Of a DNA stretch of 5,183 bases, positions 1-5,183 are shown in pieces (the stretch's first letter is position 1; each line of letters begins with the position of its first letter). The stretch is from assembly GCA_028287415.1 (NCBI GenBank), contig JAQBPS010000797.1:1-5183 (forward strand). The letters are read 5' to 3'. Both the position numbers and the translations under genes were made by a program. The DNA is from Bacillota bacterium. GTDB lineage: Bacteria; Bacillota; Sulfobacillia; Symbiobacteriales; Symbiobacteriaceae. The notes beneath the pieces were generated by a model. That model made no database searches and was not told the DNA's origin. It was given only the letters and a program-made list of their open reading frames with translations.

Positions 1-714
1 ACGCCGGCCGGCCCGGAGGAAGAGGTCCCCCTGCAAGGCCTGCGCCGCCGCATCGCAGAGCGAATGACCGAGTCGTGGCGCACCATTCCACATGTGACGG
101 CCTTTGAAGAGGTCGACGCCACCCGACTGGTCGCCCTGCGCGAGCGCCTCCAGCCCGCGGCCACAGCCCAGGGGACCAAGCTCACCTATCTCCCGCTGGT
201 GATCAAGGCGGTGGTCGTGGCGCTGAAGGAGCATCCCTACCTGAACGCCACCTTTGACGATGCAGGCGGTAAGATCCGCCTCAAACGGTACTATCACATC
301 GGCGTGGCGACCGCGACACCCGATGGGTTGCTGGTCCCCGTGGTGCGGGACGCTGACCGCAAGAACGCGGCCGTGATTGCAACTGAGCTGCAGCGGCTGG
401 CCGAAGGCGCCCGCTCCCGCAGGCTGGCGCCCGGCGAACTGACCGGCGGCACCTTCACCGTCAGCAATTTCGGCTCCTACGGCGGTACCTGGGGGACGCC
501 GATCATCAACCCGCCTGAGGTCGCGATCCTGGGCGTCGGTAAACTGGCCGAGAGCCCGGCGGTGCAGGATGGTCAGCTGGTTGTCCGGCCCACCCTGCCG
601 CTTTCGCTAAGCTTTGACCACCGGATCATCGACGGCGAGGGGGCAGGCCGCTTCATGGCTCGCCTGTGCGCCCTGCTGCGCGATCCCGAATTGCTCATTC
701 TGGAGTTGGTGTGA
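1..714 (+). CDS. Dihydrolipoyllysine acyltransferase (E2) of a 2-oxo acid dehydrogenase complex, C-terminal part (5' end outside window)
   Basis: The reading frame is open from base 1, so the gene begins upstream; 237 residues are visible and the ATG at 64 is internal. This is the catalytic core of E2, which moves an acyl group from lipoyl-lysine to CoA in the cytosolic E1-E2-E3 complex. After a short Pro/Glu linker (fragment residues 1-10) comes the core start RRRIAERM (15-22). The motif SNFGSYGG lies around residues 155-162, followed by TPIINPPEVAILGVG. The acyltransferase signature DHRIIDG carries catalytic His207 (codon 619-621) and Asp211. The lipoyl and E3-binding domains, expected N-terminally, are off the window. 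The core most resembles the Bacillus pyruvate dehydrogenase E2, but the substrate (pyruvate, branched-chain oxo acids or 2-oxoglutarate) cannot be fixed from this part. E3 follows after 1 bp, which fits a complex-encoding operon. The family is secure; the substrate is not. Confidence 0.93.
   Translation, partial: TPAGPEEEVPLQGLRRRIAERMTESWRTIPHVTAFEEVDATRLVALRERLQPAATAQGTKLTYLPLVIKAVVVALKEHPYLNATFDDAGGKIRLKRYYHIGVATATPDGLLVPVVRDADRKNAAVIATELQRLAEGARSRRLAPGELTGGTFTVSNFGSYGGTWGTPIINPPEVAILGVGKLAESPAVQDGQLVVRPTLPLSLSFDHRIIDGEGAGRFMARLCALLRDPELLILELV
702..705 (+). promoter_or_regulatory. Ribosome binding site (GGAG) for the E3 gene
   Basis: GGAG lies inside the last codons of the E2 gene, 10 nt before the ATG at 716. 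It supports that ATG over an in-frame ATG at 614, which would add 34 unrelated residues read through the E2 catalytic motif in another frame. Confidence 0.6.
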
Positions 715-715
715 G

Positions 716-2041
716 ATGGTCGTGGGCGATCTGGCTACAGCGGTAGAGGTGCTGGTGCTGGGTGGGGGACCCGGCGGTTATGTAGCAGCCATCCGGGCTG
801 CGCAGCTCGGGCGGCAGGTGACGCTGGTGACGGAAGGCCGCCCCGGGGGGACCTGCCTGAACGAGGGCTGCATTCCCGCCAAGTCGCTGCTGGCGGCCAC
901 AGAGCAGGCAGCCCGCATCGAGGGGCTCGCAGCGATGGGGGTGTTGGTCGACGGCGCCCGCGTGGACTTCCCCGCCATGCAGGCCTGGAAAGAGGGGGTC
1001 GCCGACCGGCTCGCCGGCGGCGTGGCGCAGCTCCTGCAGAGCAGCAAGGTGGAAGTCGTCCGCGGCAGGGCGTTTTTCATCGGTCCCCGGGACCTGCGAG
1101 TCGAAGGTGAGCACGGCTCGCTTCGGTTCCGGTTCCTGCACTGCATTATCGCGGCGGGGGCGGTGGCGGCGCCGGAATCCGGGGCGATTTCGGCCCAGGA
1201 GGCCCTGCGCCTGCGGCAGGTGCCGGAGGCGATTGCGATCGACGGCAGTGGCTATGTGGCGGCGGAGCTGGCAACGATCTTCGCCCGGTTGGGCAGTAAG
1301 GTGACAGTCGATCTGAAGGGAGCCGCCTTCCTGCACGAGTTTGACCCGCTGGCCGGGCGCCACGTCCAGGCCCGGCTCAAGCAGCTGGGCGTCACCTTCG
1401 GCCCGGGGCCGGCTACAGCGGCCGTTCGTGTCGACACGGACGGCGTGCGGCCCAACACCGGGGGACTGGAGCTGAAGGCGGCCGGAGTCGCGGTGGATCA
1501 GCAGGGCGCCATCGTGGTGGACAATCAGCAGCACACCTCGGCCAAGGATGTTTACGCCGTTGGCGATGTGACCGGTGGACCCCTGCTGGCCACCGTCGCG
1601 ATCGCCCAGGGCAAGGTGGCGGCGGAGGCGCTCTCCGGCCTCAAGTCCGCATTCGCGTTCCGCACCGTGCCCCGGGTCGCCTACACCGACCCCGAGGTGG
1701 CTCAGGTGGGCATCGGTCCCGCTCGGGCGAACGAGCTGGGGCTGGCCGTACACGTGGCCCGCTTCCCCTTCGCCGCCAATGGCAGGGCGCTCACCCTGAA
1801 TGCAGGGGAGGGCACCGCAGCCCTGGTGGCAGATGCGGAGTCCGGCGCACTGCTGGGCGTCACCCTCGTAGGGCCGCATGTTGCGGATCTGATCGGCGAG
1901 GCGGCCCTGGCCCTGGAAATGGGCGCCACAGCTGAAGACCTCGCCCTGACACTGCACCCCCACCCCGGCCTGTCGGAGGTGCTGCAGGAGGGGGCGGAGG
2001 CGCTTTTGGACCGAGCCATTCACGTGCGCAAGGGGATCTGA
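716..2041 (+). CDS. lpd: Dihydrolipoyl dehydrogenase (E3), short divergent form
   Basis: E3 is an FAD enzyme that reoxidises the dihydrolipoyl group of E2 and passes electrons to NAD+. The ATG at 716 gives 441 residues and an MVVGD start like Bacillus E3; it lies 1 bp after the E2 stop. Visible in order: FAD-binding GGGPGG (16-21), the redox disulfide Cys47/Cys52 in GGTCLNEGCIPAK, a second dinucleotide fold DGSGYVAAEL (176-185), the FAD motif YAVGDVTGG, and the dimer domain ending in HPHPGLSE with His416 and Glu421 (the His-Glu dyad). It is shorter than the usual 460-475 residues. About 20-25 residues are missing before RPNT, where the usual A-x-GR-x-PN motif reads DGVRPN. The ATGS motif reads AAGA, the NAD motif is GxGxxA, LAH-K-A reads LATVA, and both ribose-binding acidic positions look shifted. 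The family is clear and the frame intact. Full activity and cofactor choice (NAD or NADP) are uncertain. Confidence 0.9.
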   Translation: MVVGDLATAVEVLVLGGGPGGYVAAIRAAQLGRQVTLVTEGRPGGTCLNEGCIPAKSLLAATEQAARIEGLAAMGVLVDGARVDFPAMQAWKEGVADRLAGGVAQLLQSSKVEVVRGRAFFIGPRDLRVEGEHGSLRFRFLHCIIAAGAVAAPESGAISAQEALRLRQVPEAIAIDGSGYVAAELATIFARLGSKVTVDLKGAAFLHEFDPLAGRHVQARLKQLGVTFGPGPATAAVRVDTDGVRPNTGGLELKAAGVAVDQQGAIVVDNQQHTSAKDVYAVGDVTGGPLLATVAIAQGKVAAEALSGLKSAFAFRTVPRVAYTDPEVAQVGIGPARANELGLAVHVARFPFAANGRALTLNAGEGTAALVADAESGALLGVTLVGPHVADLIGEAALALEMGATAEDLALTLHPHPGLSEVLQEGAEALLDRAIHVRKGI

Positions 2042-2057
2042 AACGTCCGGGTTAATT

Positions 2058-2064
2058 AAGGAGG
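2058..2064 (+). promoter_or_regulatory. Strong ribosome binding site (AAGGAGG) for the dehydratase gene
   Basis: AAGGAGG matches the canonical anti-16S core and sits 10 nt before the ATG at 2075, in a 33 bp gap that also holds the AT-rich palindrome TTAATTAA (2052-2059). It favours ATG 2075 over the adjacent ATG 2078 (13 nt spacing). No convincing -35/-10 pair was found in the gap or the end of the E3 gene. Confidence 0.85.
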
Positions 2065-2074
2065 GGATCGCTCG

Positions 2075-3526
2075 ATGATGACCGGTGCTGAGTACATCGA
2101 GAGCCTGCGCTCACTCAAAACGGAAGTCTACTTTATGGGCAAACGGGTGGAGTCGGTGGTGGACCACCCGGCCATGCGGCCGCACATCAACTCCGCCGCC
2201 GTCACCTACGATGTAGCCACCAACCCCGAGACCGCCCACCTGGGCAGCGCCGTCTCCCACCTGTCCGGGCGGACGATCAACCGCTGGACGCACATTCCGC
2301 AGAATCAGGACGACCTGGTGAAGAAGGCGATGATGCTGCGTGTGGCCGGGCAGATCACCGGCACCTGCTTCCAGCGCTGTGTCGGCATGGATGGGTTTAT
2401 CACGACTTACAGCACCACCTACGAGATGGACCAGAAGTATGGCACGGACTATCACGAGCGTTTCAAGCGTTTCCTGATCGCGACCCAGGACAAGGATTTC
2501 ATGACCGACGGCGCCATGACCGACCCCAAGGGCGATCGGTCGAAGTCCCCGAGTCAGCAGCACGACCCCGACCTGTTTGTGCGGGTGGTGGAGCAGCGGC
2601 CGGACGGCATCGTGATTCGTGGCGCCAAACTGCACCAGACTGGCGCCATCAACTCGCACCAGATCCTGGTGATGCCCGGCCAGGGGCTTCAGCCGCATGA
2701 GAAGGAGTACGCGGTAATCTGCGCCGTGCCGGCGGCCGCGCCCGGCGTCGTCTTCGTGTTCGGGCGACAGGTGAATGACTCCCGCAAGTGGGAGGGCGAG
2801 ATCGACCAGGGCAACGCCACCTATGGCACGGTCGGCGGCGAGGCCATGATCATCTTCGAGGACGTCTTCGTGCCCCATGAGCGGGTCTTCATGAACGGGG
2901 AGACCGAGTTTGCCGCCATGCTGGTGGACCGGTTCGCCTCCTACCACCGGCAGAACTATGGGGCCTGCAAGTCCGGCAACCTGGACGTGCTCGTCGGTGC
3001 AACGGCCGCCCTTGCGGATATCCACGGGGTGGCCAAGGCCGGACACGTGCGCGACAAGCTGACCGAGATGGCCCACCTGGTCGAGACGATGTACAGTGGC
3101 GCGCTCGCGTGCTCGTTCAACTGCACCCACCTGGGCTGCGGCACTGCGTTCGTCGACCAGACGCTGGCCAACGTGAGCAAGTTCAACACCGCCCGCTACT
3201 ACCCGGAGGTGACCCGCCTGGCCCAGGACATCGCCGGCGGCTTCATCGCCACGCTCCCTTCAGAGAAGGAACTGGAGAACCCCCGGGTGGCCAAGTACAT
3301 CCACAAGTACTACCAGACGCGCCCGGACGTCCCCGCCCTCGACCGGATTCGTCTGGGGCGGCTCGTGGAGAACATGACGGGCGCCACGCCGATCATCGAG
3401 TGCATGCACGGGGCGGGTTCCCCCCAGGCGCAGAAGGTGGTGCTGCAGCGGCAGATCGACTGGTTGAAGCGGATCAAGCTGGCCCGGCGCATCGCCGGTG
3501 TGGCCAACGCAGAGGCGCCAAAGTGA
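2075..3526 (+). CDS. abfD: 4-hydroxybutyryl-CoA dehydratase / vinylacetyl-CoA delta-isomerase
   Basis: This protein of 483 residues matches the Clostridium aminobutyricum dehydratase (about 490) along its length, as recalled from the known sequence. The family uses FAD plus a [4Fe-4S] cluster to turn 4-hydroxybutyryl-CoA into crotonyl-CoA by a radical route, and isomerises vinylacetyl-CoA. All four cluster ligands are present: Cys98 and Cys102 in CFQRCVGMD, and His291 and Cys298 in [12 protein letters not shown]. Other conserved blocks are [11 protein letters not shown] (145-155), [14 protein letters not shown] (182-195), Glu256, Tyr295, Lys299 and ECMHGAGSP with Glu442. The related flavin monooxygenases (HpaB, 4-hydroxyphenylacetate 3-hydroxylase) lack these cluster ligands, so a hydroxylase call would be wrong. 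A stretch near residues 400-415 is about a dozen residues shorter than in the Clostridium enzyme. The gene overlaps the thiolase start by 4 bp, so the two are probably co-translated. A relative acting on another 4-hydroxyacyl-CoA cannot be excluded. Confidence 0.93.
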   Translation: MMTGAEYIESLRSLKTEVYFMGKRVESVVDHPAMRPHINSAAVTYDVATNPETAHLGSAVSHLSGRTINRWTHIPQNQDDLVKKAMMLRVAGQITGTCFQRCVGMDGFITTYSTTYEMDQKYGTDYHERFKRFLIATQDKDFMTDGAMTDPKGDRSKSPSQQHDPDLFVRVVEQRPDGIVIRGAKLHQTGAINSHQILVMPGQGLQPHEKEYAVICAVPAAAPGVVFVFGRQVNDSRKWEGEIDQGNATYGTVGGEAMIIFEDVFVPHERVFMNGETEFAAMLVDRFASYHRQNYGACKSGNLDVLVGATAALADIHGVAKAGHVRDKLTEMAHLVETMYSGALACSFNCTHLGCGTAFVDQTLANVSKFNTARYYPEVTRLAQDIAGGFIATLPSEKELENPRVAKYIHKYYQTRPDVPALDRIRLGRLVENMTGATPIIECMHGAGSPQAQKVVLQRQIDWLKRIKLARRIAGVANAEAPK

Positions 3527-4758
3527 ACGAGGTCGTAATCCTGGGGGGCGCCCGCACCCCCTTCGGCTCGTTTGGCGGGGCGCTGAAGAGCGTGTCGGCC
3601 GTGGAGCTCGGCGTGGCAGCTGCCCGTGGTGCGCTGGAGCGGACGGGCGTGCCCGCGGCGGCCGTGGCGGATGTGGTGATCGGCAACGTGATCCACACCG
3701 CTAATGATGCGGCCTACATCTCCCGGCACATCGCCCTGGGGGCCGGGATTCCCGTGGAGACCCCCGCCCTGACGGTGAATCGCCTCTGCGGTTCCGGGCT
3801 GCAGGCGGTGATTTCCGCCGCCTATGCAATCCGGTCCGGCGAGTCGTCGGTCGCACTGGCGGGAGGCGCCGAGTCCATGAGTCAGGCGCCCTACGTGCTG
3901 CGCAACCGGTTTGGCACGGGCATCGGGACGCCCGAATTGGGCGATGCGCTGTGGGAGACCCTCAGCGATAGCTACTGCGGGTGCGGCATGGCCATCACGG
4001 CAGAAAATATTGCTGAGCGGTACGGTATCAGTCGTGAAGCGCAAGACCGCTTCGCCCTGGTCTCTCAGCAGCGTGCCGCTGCTGCCCGGGAGCGGCTGGC
4101 GACCGAGATCGTGCCCGTTGCAATTCCGGGGAAGCGCGGCGAGGTGCAGTATGTTGACCGCGATGAGCATCCCCGTCCCGACACTACGTATGAATCGTTG
4201 GCACGCCTGACCGCACGATTTAAGCAAGGCGGAACCGTCACCGCCGGAAACGCCAGCGGCATCAATGATGGCGCTGCAATGGTGTTGCTGGCCTCGGCTG
4301 AACGAGCTGCTGCGGAGGGCTGGCGGCCCCTGGGCCGCCTGGTGAGCTGGGCGGTGGCTGGGGTGGATCCGCACTACATGGGCATGGGTCCGGTACCCGC
4401 TACCCAGAAGGCCCTGGAGCGGGCTGGACTCAGTCTCGCGGAGATGGCGCTGGTCGAGTTGAACGAGGCCTTTGCCGCCCAGTACCTGGCCGTTGAGCAG
4501 GAGCTGGGCATGGACCGGCACCGCACCAATGTGAACGGCGGTGCCATCGCGCTCGGGCACCCGGTGGGCGCCAGCGGCGCACGCCTACTGGTCAGCCTTG
4601 TGATGGAATTGCACCGGACGGGGCGGCGGTATGGCCTTGCCACCCTCTGCATCGGCGGCGGGCAAGGGATCGCCGCAATTGTCGAGGCGTTCCCGCAGCC
4701 TGGGTTTACCGCGCCCGGACAGCGGCTTTCACCCGGTCAGGGAAGTCGGCGTCCATAA
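3523..4758 (+). CDS. Acetyl-CoA C-acetyltransferase (acetoacetyl-CoA thiolase)
   Basis: Thiolases of this type interconvert acetoacetyl-CoA plus CoA and two acetyl-CoA (AtoB/ThlA/PhaA group). The start is GTG at 3523, overlapping the dehydratase stop as GTGA, with a weak AGAGG at 3511-3515; it gives 411 residues starting (M)[14 protein letters not shown]. An ATG at 3109 in the same frame would only add out-of-frame dehydratase sequence. Visible motifs: nucleophile Cys89 in [27 protein letters not shown], the [10 protein letters not shown] loop, NEAFAAQ, His346 in [10 protein letters not shown] and Cys376 in CIGGGQG, the complete catalytic set. The normal end would fall about residue 389 (GIAAIVEA); some 22 further Pro/Gly/Arg-rich residues run into DNA opposite the neighbouring gene. 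YCGCGM (151-156) before ITAEN is unusual. Next to a 4-hydroxybutyryl-CoA dehydratase, the likely job is cleaving acetoacetyl-CoA made from crotonyl-CoA. Exact chain-length preference is not determined. Confidence 0.93.
   Translation: MNEVVILGGARTPFGSFGGALKSVSAVELGVAAARGALERTGVPAAAVADVVIGNVIHTANDAAYISRHIALGAGIPVETPALTVNRLCGSGLQAVISAAYAIRSGESSVALAGGAESMSQAPYVLRNRFGTGIGTPELGDALWETLSDSYCGCGMAITAENIAERYGISREAQDRFALVSQQRAAAARERLATEIVPVAIPGKRGEVQYVDRDEHPRPDTTYESLARLTARFKQGGTVTAGNASGINDGAAMVLLASAERAAAEGWRPLGRLVSWAVAGVDPHYMGMGPVPATQKALERAGLSLAEMALVELNEAFAAQYLAVEQELGMDRHRTNVNGGAIALGHPVGASGARLLVSLVMELHRTGRRYGLATLCIGGGQGIAAIVEAFPQPGFTAPGQRLSPGQGSRRP
4021..4320 (+). other. Tract of lowered third-position GC within the thiolase gene
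   Basis: Hand counts of third-position G/C in 20-codon blocks give about 60-80% across 4021-4320 (12, 16, 12, 14 and 12 of 20). Blocks outside it in the same gene give 19 of 20 (3541-3600), 17 of 20 (3901-3960) and 18 of 20 (4321-4380). The protein family match continues through the tract without a break, so it is not an insertion. It may be a recombined segment from a paralogue or relative with different codon use, or chance variation. Confidence 0.5.
4706..4758. other. 53 bp tail-to-tail overlap between thiolase and phosphodiesterase genes
   Basis: The thiolase stop (4756-4758, plus) lies 53 bp inside the phosphodiesterase gene, whose own stop is at 4706-4708 (minus). The phosphodiesterase ends where its family normally ends; the extra coding belongs to the thiolase. 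No GC-rich hairpin followed by a T tract was found between the genes on either strand, so convergent transcripts may overlap. Confidence 0.85.
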
Positions 4759-5183
4759 AGTCCACGCCCCACCCCGCAAGCGTTTTCGCCAACTCCGGGT
4801 CGTTCATGAAGCACTGGACGCCCAGCCCGTTGCCATGGGCAAGCTCGATCAAATCCGGCGTGATGAACGCCCAGTGCATGTTCAGGACATCCGCAGCCGC
4901 CGCCCGGGCGGCGCCGACCGGATCGACCAGCCGGGCGCCGAAGTTGATCGCGCCGGCCAAGTTGGGCTCCATCGCTTTCACCCGCATGATCGCTACGTGG
5001 TCAAAGGAGATGACCTCTGTCTCCTCGACGATGCCATGGTTTCGGCAGATGGCGACGACCTGCTCAGGGAGATCCCCGATCGTTTGCGGCGTCGACTTGA
5101 TCTCAATGTTGAGGCGGACCTTTCCCTTCGCCCAGGCGGCCAGTTCATCCAGTGTGGGAATGCGCTCGCTGGCAAACGTGGGG
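4706..5183 (-). CDS. Glycerophosphodiester phosphodiesterase, C-terminal part (5' end outside window)
   Basis: The minus-strand frame is open to the window edge, giving 158 visible residues before TAA at 4708-4706; the ATG at 4987 is internal. This TIM-barrel family hydrolyses glycerophosphodiesters to sn-glycerol 3-phosphate and an alcohol. From the edge the protein reads [16 protein letters not shown], then VRLNIEIKS with the metal-binding Glu27 and catalytic-region Lys29. Next come [19 protein letters not shown] (usual form SFDH...L...P), [16 protein letters not shown] and the closing [12 protein letters not shown], which replaces the common GVDGIITDYPD. The N-terminal HRG...PENT motif lies off the window, so the catalytic set cannot be fully checked. 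No membrane segment is visible, and a signal peptide could not be seen. It resembles cytoplasmic UgpQ-type enzymes. It converges on the thiolase and is probably unrelated to the operon's pathway. Confidence 0.9.
   Translation of the reverse strand, partial: PTFASERIPTLDELAAWAKGKVRLNIEIKSTPQTIGDLPEQVVAICRNHGIVEETEVISFDHVAIMRVKAMEPNLAGAINFGARLVDPVGAARAAAADVLNMHWAFITPDLIELAHGNGLGVQCFMNDPELAKTLAGWGVDFMDADFPDRVKAAVRAR

Noticed and set aside
614..715. Start of the E3 gene at ATG 614
   Set aside because: The added 34 residues read the E2 catalytic region in another frame; ATG 716 has a ribosome binding site and the family's MVVGD start.
695..2023. Long minus-strand open frame (442 codons) opposite the E3 gene
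   Set aside because: Its translation shows no recognisable domain and it lies fully opposite a clear E3 gene; long antisense frames are expected at this GC content.
2006..2057. Promoter before the dehydratase (TTGGAC at 2006, TTAATT at 2052)
   Set aside because: The two elements are far too distant to pair, and neither has a suitable partner 16-18 nt away.
2111..3130. Minus-strand open frame (339 codons) opposite the dehydratase gene
   Set aside because: Low-complexity His/Gly/Val-rich translation without family motifs, a mirror of the strong codon bias of the real gene.
3109..3522. N-terminal extension of the thiolase frame to ATG 3109
   Set aside because: The extra 138 residues are a Pro/Arg/Gly-rich out-of-frame reading of the dehydratase gene, and thiolase homology begins right at GTG 3523.
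2075..3526. 4-hydroxyphenylacetate 3-monooxygenase (HpaB) as the product
   Set aside because: The four iron-sulfur ligands and the ECMHGAGSP block fit the dehydratase branch, not the flavin monooxygenases.
3310..4560. Minus-strand open frame (416 codons) opposite the dehydratase end and thiolase
   Set aside because: No domain match and complete overlap with two well-supported genes.
4748..4768. Inverted repeat GGCGT...ACGCC as a bidirectional terminator
   Set aside because: Only 5 bp arms with an 11 nt loop and no T tract, and it lies inside phosphodiesterase coding sequence.

Overview
The window is a dense, high-GC bacterial coding region. Most third codon positions in the genes sampled are G or C. 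It holds five genes, two of them cut by the window edges, with no RNA genes, mobile elements, CRISPR arrays or long intergenic gaps. The perfect AAGGAGG Shine-Dalgarno before the third gene and the MVVGD start of the E3 protein (typical of Bacillus-type pyruvate dehydrogenase E3) suggest a high-GC Firmicute, for example something Symbiobacterium-like. That placement is inference only; no 16S or other marker is present.

Layout: (1) bases 1-714, plus strand: C-terminal catalytic part of a 2-oxo acid dehydrogenase E2 acyltransferase. (2) 716-2041, plus: a short, divergent dihydrolipoyl dehydrogenase (E3), 1 bp after E2. (3) 2075-3526, plus: 4-hydroxybutyryl-CoA dehydratase (AbfD type), with all four iron-sulfur ligands and a strong ribosome binding site. 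(4) 3523-4758, plus: acetyl-CoA acetyltransferase (thiolase), overlapping the dehydratase stop by 4 bp (GTGA). (5) 4706-5183, minus: C-terminal part of a glycerophosphodiester phosphodiesterase, converging on the thiolase with a 53 bp tail-to-tail overlap.

The four plus-strand genes look like one operon. The dehydratase turns 4-hydroxybutyryl-CoA into crotonyl-CoA. After hydration and oxidation by enzymes not seen here, the thiolase can cleave acetoacetyl-CoA to two acetyl-CoA. The E2/E3 pair belongs to a complex that makes an acyl-CoA from a 2-oxo acid; if the substrate were 2-oxoglutarate, the product would be succinyl-CoA, a precursor of 4-hydroxybutyrate. This suggests a C4-acid (4-hydroxybutyrate/GABA/succinate) catabolic operon, but the E2 substrate and the missing steps lie outside the window. 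The phosphodiesterase belongs to an unrelated neighbouring unit.

The points most worth a second look are the gene combination, the E3 protein (internal deletion and eroded nucleotide-binding motifs with an intact redox centre), the thiolase tail encoded opposite the phosphodiesterase end, and a tract of lower third-position GC inside the thiolase gene.
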